From positions 124,001 to 188,000 of the forward strand of contig NZ_AP022592.1 in assembly GCF_010731815.2 (NCBI RefSeq): a stretch of 64,000 bases of DNA, written 5' to 3'. Origin of the DNA: Mycolicibacterium arabiense. Lineage in GTDB: Bacteria > Actinomycetota > Actinomycetes > Mycobacteriales > Mycobacteriaceae. Positions within the stretch are counted from its first letter, which is position 1. Each line of letters begins with the position of its first letter. This document shows positions 50,201-62,200 of this stretch, piece by piece. Made by a program: the position numbers and the translations under genes. The notes beneath the pieces were generated by a model. That model was not told the origin of the DNA, did not search any database, and saw nothing but the letters and a program-made list of their open reading frames with translations.

Positions 50201-53200
50201 GAATCAGGCAGAAGGTCCCGAGGGTGCTCCAGCAGTACGAATTCCGATCCGTCGGGCCCCAGGGCACGCAAGAGAAGTCCAACTCCGTCACCACCATCAG
50301 AGCGATAGTGCGCACCGTCGTCGGCCATCAGCCAGTGTTCGGCCGCTTGTGCATCGCCGACGATGGGCGCATCCTGCGCACGGCCACCATCTACGCGCAA
50401 CGTCTCGTCGGCCGAATCGAGGTCTACGTGATCGCGAACTTCGATGGGACGGGCAGACCCCTGGGTGCCTTCGCCGAAGTCGAGTCCTCCAGCGAAGGAC
50501 GGATCCCTGAGCCGTTCGCGGGCCGCAACCCGACGCAACCCGCGGCCTCCACCGTTGCCCGCAGCATGCGTGGTCTCTGGCCCGGCGGAACTTGAAGCGT
50601 CGGTGGTCTCCCTGGTCTGTTCCGGGGGTGCCCCACCCGGTAGCCGACCCACCTGCCCGGTCTGGATGAACTCCGCGATCCGCCGCGACAACGCCGTCAC
50701 CCCCTCACCGCGCCACGACGCCAACTCCCCATCGCGGGCCGCCACGATCCGCGCCGCCGACGTCGGCCGATGCACCGCCCGCAGCAACCGGCCCACTTCG
50801 GCGACCAACTCAACGTCAGCCGCATCGAGCACCGGCGCCGGCGCCCCCTCGAGGACCTGCACACCCACCGTGCCCATCCCAGCCACCCCCGCAGACCGGC
50901 GCACCACGCGCACACTGAACCGATCTGCCGAGATTCCCCGCGCCGCCAACCCCGCCACCACACGGGGCACCAGCACCTCCAACACCGCCCCCGCGTCCCG
51001 CGCCCCGCCAGGCTGACCATCCACGGTCACCACCACCTCCGCCGGCCCAGCACCGCCAGCCCTATCCACCACCTGCCCCACCAATTGATCCGACACCACA
51101 CCCGCCCACGACCCGCCCAGCTCACTGGGCACCGCCAACTCCACCGCACGCGGGTGCGAAAGGTACTCCTGCCCCGACAACCCGGCCGGCTCCACCACGG
51201 CCCCTGATTGCGGAGCCTCGACACCACCCCGCCCGATCTCACCCAAACCGGTGCCACCGAACTCCGAGACCGAACCCACCTCGGACACCCCTCCGGAATC
51301 GAACGACGACTCCACCACCGACCCCGCGTCCGCATCGGTGCGAGCGTCCGAGCGAGACACCAGCTCCGGTGTCACCGCCACGGACCCGCCGTCACCCACA
51401 CCGGCAGGTTGCTGCGCGGACACCCGGGCCGGCGCCGCACCCTCGCCGGGCAACCCCTGCAAGACAGTTCGCCGCGGCCGGGAAACCGATACCTCATCCA
51501 CCTCAGGCCCCGACGAACCCGCGTCCCTCAGCGCGCCCGAGCCAGAGACGGGTTGCGCCAACGAAACATCAGCCCCCTGCGGTGCGCCGGAAACCGACCG
51601 ATCCCCATAAATGGCAGTACCGACAAACCACGCCTGCACACGATTGCCCGCGTGACCCAAACTCGGCGGCCACATCTCGATCGTGTTCTTCTGCCCATCC
51701 ACGCCATACACCGCGCGCCCGTCATAGACGACGTTGAACGCATGAGCCTGACCATCCTCGAAGCGCACCGCCACCACACTGTGAGCCCCCGGCCCCTGAC
51801 CAACCAGGTAATCCGCAATGCCCTCAACGGTGTTGGGGACCAACGCCAACCCCGTAGCCGAGCCGACATCGTCCGGACTCAGCAACTCACCCCCCAACAC
51901 CGCCGCATCCACCGACCCCGACAACCGCTGAAACACCGCCAATGTCGCGGCGCCACAACCGATCAACCCGCCGGCACCCCCAGCATCGCGAGCATCGCGA
52001 TCGATCTCACCCAGCCAACCACGGACAGACTCGATGCTCGCACCGGTATGCGGCACCACCGCCAACACCTGCCCATCGACCGGCACCACGGGCAACGGCC
52101 GCCGCGCACCCGCCCCCCGCGCCGACGACCCACCCGCAGAAACCTCCCCCCTAACACCCCGAATCGCCGACACCCCAGAAAGCCTGGTGTCCGACTCTGG
52201 CACCGCCGAGCTCGCTTCCGCCCCCGCTTGCGCGACCGGCTCGCTAGTCGCGGCACGCCGACCGGCCAGTCGGGCTTTGATGAGCCGTGCCCGGTCGGGC
52301 AAGACGCGCCACCGGTCGAAGGGCTCCAACTCCCGTTCCAACTCGATCGCGAGATTCCAATCACGCGCGCCCCAACCCAGCTCGAGCAGTAAAGCCTCCA
52401 CCTGATTGTCGTTCAAGGGCGGGGCAAGAACAGGGTGTGGGCCCTCGGCTGGCACCGGCCCCCCGAAGGCCTCGTACATCGTGTCCAGCGATGCCGTCGT
52501 GGCAGCATCGTGCCGACGGCCTAAGAGTTGACTGGTCGCGTACTCCGCGACGAACTCCAACGGATTCGTCGCGGCGTACTCGCTGACCTCACCCGCATTC
52601 GACGCTGGCCCAGACTGGAAGATCGTGCCGTTCAGATGGACAAACATGGGCGTCTGCTGTTGGTAATGCAGCCAGTGCATGACCTCGTGAACGGTGTTAG
52701 CGAGTGCGCCTTCCTGCAGGGTGGAACTTAAAACACGAGGGTTGCGAGGAACATTGCCGACAGTCCACTGCGGGGCGACGAAGATGTGGTGCGGCGCAGC
52801 GAAAAGGGCCCAAGCATGGCTCGGCAGCTCGCTGACTTGATCTGATCGAAACTTGAGCGTTTGTTGCCCGTCTTTCTCGATTACGCGCCGCACGGTGACG
52901 GAGCGGACATACCGTGGCAGGTGCACCTCGAGGGTGTCGGGCAGCGCGAAACCTGCGTCGGACACCACGGACAGCGCCCGCAACAGCGTCTCTCGGCTGT
53001 TGCGGATCGACTCGTGGCTGCCCCAGGAGTGGAAGGTGACCTGCACGCCGGCGTGAAAGACGGTCTCGACGATTGGTGCCTCGTTGCGATCGGTCTTCGC
53101 TTGCGTGTCGGCACGCTCGAAGTAGGAGTCGAGCTCCGGGTACAACTTAGTAATACGGTCGTCATCGTAAAACCGAGCTGCCAAATCAACATCGTCGAGC

Positions 53201-56200
53201 GCCTCGTCAACGGTGACCCCGGCTTTGGTGAAGATAGGGTCGAGATATTGCGCCAACCGCCGTTGCCAATACGCGGAGAACTCCGCCTGCGCTGCCTCTG
53301 ACGCAGTACCGTCCGGTGCATGCGGCAGATGTAATCGATGCCACCTACTCCGTCGATCGATCAGCTCCGACACCACGCGCGGCTCTCGGATCGCGAATTC
53401 GCGAACTTTCGGCGCCAGCTCATTGAAAGCAGTGGACATCCGGTGGTCACCCTCTTCCAAGACGATCGCGATCGCCTTGGCTTGCGAACCCAGATCGAGC
53501 CACCGCTGCGCCGGGACCAACTGCTGCTCGGCCTGCATCACCTGTTCGACGGTGGCGTCGGAGCGAAGCGGAGTCTTGCGGACCTCGCTCACCAGCGCGT
53601 CGAGCTCCGCCTGGCTCGGCGACGGCGCACGCAACACCGGCACGTCCCGGTCGGCCATGGGCCCACCCAGAGTCCGATACAGCTCGTCCAACGCGGACTG
53701 CTGATCGTCATCGAACTTCTTGCCCAACAACCGGATGACACCGTATTCGGCGACGAATGCATACGGGTCCCGCGCCGCGAATTCACTGACCAGCCGAGCC
53801 ACCTCAGCCGCTTCCTCGGTGAATGTCGTGCCCACCAGGTCTGCGAACCACTTTGGGTTGTGCTGATAGTGACTCACGTGGACGAGGTCGCGAAGCATCC
53901 TGACGAGGTGCGGCTGCTCCGTCGAGTCGGAGACCTCACGATATCTTTCGTCGTCGCTGGCACGCTGCGCCGCGGGCCTAGACGTCACGTCGAGGCCATG
54001 GGGTGGAAGGAATCTCGTGAACCCGGTGTCCGCCACGTCGAGGTACAGCCCGCCGTGAAGCTCGGACAAGTCGATCAGTTCCCCCTCGACGGTGGAAGGT
54101 TCGATCATCAAAGACCGAGGCACAAGGTTGACCGTTAGTCTCGCGGGAAGCCGATAGCCGGCACTCGACAATGCCGCCACAGCGTGCAGCAACAACTTTC
54201 GGCTTCGTGGCGCCAGCGGATCATCAGCCATGTGCCGGAACTGCACCCGCACACCGGACTCGACTTCCTCGGAAACCGCAACAACCCCGTCGTCTGGGTC
54301 GGCCGACGTGCCGCCGTCGGCGCGCGCCAGATAGCGGCGAAGCTCGGGCACCGCCTCGTCTACGAGTGGGTTGTGCGCCAAGACCTGGCGCACCGTCTCG
54401 TCGTCGATGCCCTCAGCCTTGACGCGGCTTGGCTCGTCGAATCGTTTCAGGCGGATCTCGCGGTCGCGTTCAGCCCCCGCCAGATACCGTTGCAACGCAT
54501 CGTCTGACAACCCACCGTCACTCGATCGCGCCTCGGAGAGAAACTCATAAGCCGGGGCGTCGAGCCGCTGGGTCGGCAACGGACTGCGCCGGAGAAATTT
54601 CGCCAACGCACTCGGAACGTGCGAATACGTCGACCACCGATCTTCGGTGATCGACCCTATCGGCGAGGGCACCGGCGATGCCGGCGGCGGCGTGACCTCC
54701 CGAGCACCCTCGCGCCCCGTCTCCGCGCGCCCCGTCGGAGCATTACGCGCCCCCAACCCTGCCCCATCGGAGGCGTCGTCATCGCCGACCGCGGGTTCGT
54801 CGCGTCGATCGGCGACCACCGAGGTGGACCTCGCCGAACCGGGCTGCACGTCAAGGGACGTCAACGCACCGGTGCCGTCGAAATGATCGCGCCCGTTATA
54901 GGACACCGCGATCACAGGGCCGCCCTCGGGCCCGGCGATCCGCATCCCACCGAGGTCCACGTTGCGCAGCTGCGCACCCAACGCGTGAGCCACCAAACCG
55001 GGAAACATCTCCCCGTAGGCGGTGTTCCAACCGGCACTGGCCGACTGCCAGTTGTCGATCGCCTCGATCAGCGATCGGTGCTCCTCGGCGGTGAGTGGCC
55101 GCTCGGCGTTGCTGTCTGCGACAGCCGTGCGCAGGTCGTCGATATCGAGTTCGGCCAAACCCGGCAACAGTCCACGGCGCTGCAGATACTCGAACTGCTC
55201 ACGCGTGCTCAGCACGGCGTCCACCCCGGACCCACCACTTCCCGCAGACGGCCCATTCTGGGCGTAGAGCCCGGCGATCATCGGTACGGGCAGCCAGTGC
55301 GGTTCTCGCACCGTGCTCACTCCGGCCTCTTCCAGCCGAGCCAACAGCGCCTCGTGATCGGCGTTGTCCAAGAACGTACGCAGCTGACCCATCTGGGACT
55401 CGCTGCGGCGGAACTGCGCGACCACATCATCGGGCAACCGATCACGGCCGGCCACCCACTGCCGCACCACATCCCGCAAGGCCACCGCCGCCCGACGCAA
55501 CAGCGGCGACGCCTGCGGCGACCCGCCGACGGCTCGAGCACCCAGACGCGCCGGCCCCGACAACTGCGCCAGGATCGCCGCACGCTCAGCGCCCGCATCC
55601 GACCACACCTCCGACGGCAACAGCTGCGGCGGCGCGCTCACCAACACCGAATACAACAAACACCAACCATCAGCGGGCACCCGCACCCGCCCGTAATCCG
55701 CAAGATCCTCACCCACCACCGAATCCGCCGAATCGGCCAACCCGGTATCGGGCGCGGCGTCCGCGAGACCGTCTGTGCGCCCGCGCAACGGCATCTCCTC
55801 GGTCGGGACGGACGTCGGCGAGGCGCTCGGCACACGGGAGTACGTCGACGATGGATCGTCGGTGATCGGCGACGGCACGGGCAACGTCACCGGCGATACC
55901 GGTGGCGTGACCTCCCGAGCACCCTCGTGCCCGACGTCGGCGCGCCCCGCCGAGGCATCGCCCTCATCGGCCGGCTGCGACGTCACCGGCGGTCGAGGCA
56001 CGCGGGGTGCATCCACACCCCCAACGGGCGTGGTATCACCGGCGATCTCCGACGGTGTGCGGCGATCGCCGGGCTGGGCGTCAGGACCGCCGTCGTCGTT
56101 GCGGTGTTGCTCGGCTACATCGGGCAGAACTGCACGCCCGTCCTGGAACCGGATCACCACCATTCGCCGGGCCGACGCGTTCGTCGGTTCGTCGGCGGAG

Positions 56201-59200
56201 CGGGCAACCCCGTCCGGGATCTCACGCGCCCGCGACTGCGCGCCGGCGAATTCCACGATCTCGGGGGAAAGCCCACGCTCGTCGAGGAGCTTGCGGACTT
56301 CCCTAGCCAGGGTGTCGCGGGTGATGTCGGCGCGCGTCAAACCGACACCCCGAGCCCGCGACCGCATGAACGGCCTGCCGTTCCCACCGCCCTCGACTCG
56401 AACGAGCAGAACGCGTCCGCCATCGGCGAACCGACGCTGCGCGTCGTCGGCCACCACGGCGGCCAGATCCCGGATCTGCCGTTCCTGTTCGAAATCCAAC
56501 GACTTGGCTTCCTCGTCGAACCCGACGGCCGCGTCCCACGGCACGAGCTGCACGTCGATCCGCTCACTCGTCGGTGCCAGCAACCGCTTCAACACCGTTG
56601 TCCTGTGGGGGTTTTCGACAAGATAGTTGGTAATGGCGGTTCGCAGGGAGGCGATGTGGGTGTGATTCGGGTCGATCTCCATGGCCGTCAGGGCGTCGAT
56701 GACCGCCCTACCCAGCGGATCACGATCCATCGCATCGACCACGGCGGCATCACGGTCGATGTCGCGCGCCGTGTCGACGATGTGATCGGCTGCCGCCTGC
56801 AGCATCCGCTGATCGCTGTAGGAGCCCACCACCGACCCCATCTCTTCCCCAGAACCCTCGCCGATACCACGTCCCCCACCGGGCGCACCACCATCCGCAA
56901 CCACAGGCGCCGCGACCGGGACGGTCGACGTGCCGAGCGCGGCGGTACTCGCCGGGGCGGAAGCGCGATGGTCCGCACTCGTCTCGCCGCCCTCGGAGTC
57001 AGCGTCCTGGACGTGCGGTCGATCCGTGATGTGGTGGGCAAGGGCCAGCACGGCGAGCATCGTCGACCCGGTGCGATGCCGATCCGTCAACGCCGCGTAC
57101 GCCTCTTTGACCTCGCCGCCGAGACTGCTCCCGCGGCCGGGCAGCATCCTCGCCAGCCTGTCGAGGATCTGCTCGGCGCGGCCGGGGTTCCGAACCGTGA
57201 AGGCGTCCCAAGCATGATCGGGCGATGAGCCGCCGGTGAGCGCATCGGCGATCAGCGCCGCCCGGTCCTCGACACGGCGTTGCCGGTCGAACACGGGCAG
57301 CCGCCGCTCGGCGTCCGCGATCGCCGCCGCACTGAACTCGACCGTTCCAGACCGCTGACGAACGGCGGCGACCAGCCTGTCCAACCGGTCCGCCGTCGGC
57401 GTCGGCGGCGACACCGGCCCGGCCCCAACCCCAAACTCCGCGAATTGATCGCCTTGGTCTGCGATCTCGCCGTCGAACCGTGCCATCTGGAGGGGTGTCC
57501 CGGCAGTGGTATCGCCTACCGGCCGCTCGACGGAGTCATCGGATTCGTGGTACTCGGACTGAGCGCCCACCAGCGGCTCCGCGCTCACCGCAGGCTCGTC
57601 GGCCAACCGAGCTTCAACGAGTAGAGCGCGGTCGGGCAGGAAACGCCACCGGTCGAACGGCTCCAACTTCGCTTCCAACTCGGCTGCCAGAGCCCGATCC
57701 CGGTCGTCCCAGCCCAGCGCCAGGACCAGTGCATCCAGGTGCTCATCGTCCAGGGGCGGGGCGACGAGCGGCCGCGAGCCCTCGGCGGGCATCGGGCCGC
57801 CGAAGGCTTCGTACATCGCGTGAACCGACGTCGCCGTCTCGGAATCGTATCGACGACCGAACAGTTGACCCATCCCGTACTCGGCGACGAACTCCCGCGG
57901 ATTAGTCGCGGCATAGTCACTGACCTGACCCGCCGTCGACTTCGCCGCAGGCAAGAAGTCCGTCAATTCGGAATCTAGGTACTGACCTCCGCGGTGCTGG
58001 AAGTGCAGCCAGTGCATCAGCTCGTGGACCGTGTACCCGAGGGCAAAGTCCTCCATCGCGGAAGTTACTGACCCATCACCCTGCGGGGGATTGCCGACCT
58101 TCCGACGTGGGAAGACGAAGACGTGGTGCGGCGGCCAGAATTCGGCGATCAGGCCCTGCTGAGCACCGAGTTCCCTTATCTCGACGTCGAGTTTCGTCCG
58201 CCCGGCGTCATCGAGCACGCGTCGCCCCTCCTCGTCGAGGACGGGCCGCAGAGTGAGGGAGCGGACGTAGCGCGGCAGGTAGACGTCGAGGGTCTTGGGC
58301 AGCGCATAGCCTCCCTCGACCAACGCGGACAAGGCAGTCAACAGAGTCGTTTGACTTCTGCGTATCGAATCGTCGTGACCGCCCAGGTGCATTCTGACCT
58401 GCACACCGTCGTGGAGGACTGTCTCGACGATTGGTGGATCGTTGCGGTCTGTATGTGCACTATCGTCGGCACGATCGAGGTAAGACTCCACCTCCGGATA
58501 CTTCCGCCGGAACTCGGCATCTGCCCGGAAGAGTGCAGCCAGTTCGACGTCGTCGAGATCGCCATCGACGGTGACTCCGGCAGTTGCAAAAATGGGGTGT
58601 AAGAACAAATTCATGTGCCGTTGCCCAGTCTTGGCATACTCTTTCCGGGCCGCCTGGGACACTGTGCCGTCAGGCGTACGAGCGAAGTCAATGAGCTCCA
58701 CGGGGTACTCATACCCGGTGAGTTCTGCTGTCGTGAGCTGCTTCCGAACGATGAATTCGCGAAGGGCCGGGTCCAGGTCCTGGTAGGCGGTCGACACCCG
58801 GTGATCGTCCTCTTCGAGTGCGATTGCAATTGCCTTTGCCCGCGGCACGACATCGAGCCACCGCAGCGCGGGGGCCAGTGCCTCGTCGGCCTGCTTCACC
58901 TGCTCGGCGGTGACATCGGAACGCAGCGGGGTCTTGCGGACCTCGCCAACCAAGGCATCGAGTTGCTCGTCGGTCAGTGGCGGCGCAGGCAACGCCGGCA
59001 CGTCGACGTCGGCGAGCGGCCCACCCAGTTTCTCGTACAGCCGATCCAGCTCGACTCGTCGAGAATCGTCGGTGTGTTGACCGAGCAACTTGATCACGCC
59101 GTATTCGGCGACGAAGGCATAGGGATCTCGGGCGGCGAACTTACCGACCTGCTTGGCCACCGTGGCGGCCTGCTCGGTGAACGTGGTCCCGAGCAGGTCC

Positions 59201-62200
59201 GCGAACACCTCCGGGCTGTGCTGGTAGTGACTCACGTGAATTAAGTCACCAAGCATCCCGACGAAGTCCGCGTCCATCATCGCCTCGGCTACACCACCAT
59301 GCCACCCGTTGTCGCTGGCACGTTGCGCCGCCGGACTGGACGTCACGTCGAGGCCATTGGGGGGAAGGAACCCCGTGAACCCCGTGTCCGCAACGTCTTG
59401 GTACTGCCAGGCATGCGCCTCGGAGATCTCAAGCAGCTCGCCCTCGGCGGTGGAGGGCTCGATGTTAAACGACCGGGGCACCAGGTTGACCTCCAGCCTC
59501 GCGGGGAACGGATACCCCGCGCTGGACAATGCCGACAAAGCGCGCAGCAACGTTGCGCGACGTCGCGGGGCAGTCGGATCGTCGGCCAGCTGCCGAAACT
59601 GCACCCGCACCCCAGACTCGACGACCTCGGAGACCGTGACGACCGACCGGCCGTCTTGGTCGGTGGCCCCACCGCCGTCAGCGCGCGCCAGATGAGTGTG
59701 AAGCTCGGGCGCCACTTCACCGTAGAAGGGGTCCTGCTCCAACACCTGGCGCAATGCGTTGTCGTCGATGCCCTCGCTGATGACGTATCTCGCCTCGTCG
59801 AACCGTTTCAGGCGATGCGGTCGTTCGAGCTCCGCCCCCACCGAATATTGTTGCAGCGCAACGTCAGACAACCCGCCTTCACTCGAACGAGCGTGCCCCA
59901 GGAATTGGTAACCGGGAGTTTCGAGGTCCTGACTCGGCAGCGGGTTGCGCGTGAGGGTGTCAGACAGCGCAGTCGGTACGCGGGAGTAGGTCGACCACAG
60001 GTCACCCGAAGCGGTCGGCGGCACCGGACGCTCCAGCGAGGGCGACGCCGTAGGCGTGGACGTAGCCGATGGCGCTTGCGGATCGTCTGCGGAGCCAATC
60101 GCCTGAGGTGACTCTGCGTCGGGCTCGGAGCTCAACCCCGCCCGGCTCGTTCCCGAGGGCCCTGCCTCCAGCGTGGACTCCGGCACCACAGGACTGTGGG
60201 CGCCGAATTCGTGGTTCTCCGGCGCGTCGAGTAGCGCTTCGTGCGTGGAAACCGCCGCCGACGACCACATCTCCGGAGACACCACCCGCCCACCCGCATC
60301 CAGCACCACCGCCGACAACTCCACCCCCGCCGGAAACTCCCTCTCCAACCCCGCCTCATCCAACTCACCCTCAGCGAACACCCGACTCCCCGAACGCTGC
60401 GGATCCACCCACCACAACCCCTGCCCTGCAGTGGAATACAACGCCTGCACATGCCCCACCCGACCCCCACCACGGCTGAACATCACCACCGCCGACGAAC
60501 CCGGCTCATCAGCCAGGGTCTGCTTCAACGCCGCCACATCACGAACCCGACCCCACTCGCCGTTGGCCAACACCCGCTTCCGGGCACCCGCCACCCCACC
60601 ACGACCCACCACCGAGTCATCCACCGTGCCACCCCGCACACCCTCGGGATGCAACACACCGATCAACCACCCCGCCAACGACTCACACTGCACCTCGGAC
60701 AACTCACCCCGACCATCCACAAACGCCGGCAACGAATCCGACGCCACCAACCCCTCCAACTCCGACACCGACAACGCACCCCGATGCGACGGCCCCAACC
60801 CCCACCGCACCCGCGCCCCACCCGCACGATCGAACACACCACCACGGCCCGACAACCGGGTAACGCCGTCATCCGCTGTCGCACTGCGTTCTTCACCACC
60901 ACCGGACGACGGCTCCGTGGTCGCCGTGCTTCCGTCTGGTGCGGTGACGGTGATGATCGGGATGGGCGCGGTGGCGGTGTCCCCGGTGTGGGGCTGTGCG
61001 GGTTGTGGGGGCGGGGGCTGACCGGTGGTCGCGGCGGGCGGTGCTGCCGGCCGGTCGGTGGCGTCGAGTGTTGCGCGCAGGGTTCGGGCGTGGCCGGCTG
61101 TTCGTTGATGTTCGGCGAGGGTTTGGGAGCCGCGCTGGCCTGCGCGTTCGGCTTCGTTGTCCTCCTTGATGAGCAGGTATCCGGCGCGCATGCCTTCGCT
61201 GAGTTGTCGGGGCACGCTGTAGGGCGGCTTGACCTCTTTGTTGTTGTTCTTTTGTACGGCGCTCTTGTACTGGGTGGCCGCGCCGATGTAGGCGAACAAG
61301 CCCGAGACGACAGCAAGGGCCCCCGTCACGGGTCTGGGGGTGTGGGAGGAGCCGCCGAAGTGGGCCGTTATCCCGCGGGGAAGCAGCACCGATCCCGCTC
61401 CTCCGAACATCGCGCCGTGAAAGGTCTGGCTGGTGCGTTGGACGTGCTGCGCCTGTATCTCCGACGCCGTGTACTTGCTCCACGATTCGCGCCCAACCAA
61501 GTTCAGCCAGCGTTGCGGGCTACTGGCGGCGAGCATGGCCTCGGCGATGGGGTGGTCGGGGTCCAACTGGTCGAAGCGATGAGCCTTGAGCAGGTCGAGT
61601 TGGGCTTGTAAGGCGTCTTTCTGCGCATCGGCCACACTGGCGAGTTGGGACGTGAAGAGCTTGTGGACCACCTTGCCGATCGCTTCCGGCGGTGAGGAGA
61701 ACAGTTTGCGGACCTGCTTGGGGTCGATGTCGTCCTCGGTGATCTCCTTCCCCTGCTCCCAGTGTTCGCGGCCCTCGTCGTTGAACAGATCGGCGTACAT
61801 GATGTTCAGCCGGACCTTGAACTTGACCTTGCTGTACTCGTCGCGGGCAGCGGAGTAGTGACCAACCCCCTGCAGTATCAGATTGAGCGCGACAGCAGAT
61901 CCATACAGCTGAGTCGACGTCAGAATCTGCGTGCGTAACCCCGTGGTGGCGGCCACCTGCGGCGACACCCCCGATAGGAGGCCCCACAGCGTGGACAAGG
62001 GGGACCGCAACACCCGCACCGGCAACTGGTTACTGGTGCCTTCCTTCTGTCGCTGCAGTCCGCCCTGAGTGGTGAGCAGCTGCTCTTGTTTGGTGTGCAG
62101 GTCAGCCCTGGCGTCGATGACGGCGGTGCTGAGCTGCCGCAGTAGCTCACGCTCTTCGATCGGCAAGGCCGACAAGTATTCCGTCCGCTGCGCCTCCGAC

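Noticed and set aside
48625..50595. 656-codon plus-strand frame opposite the Nudix/Tox-PL region
   Set aside because: No recognisable fold, while the opposite strand encodes clear Nudix and papain motifs.
54619..57228. 869-codon plus-strand frame opposite OTU 2 and the OmpA-like region
   Set aside because: Arg/His-rich shadow of the giant gene with no start signals.
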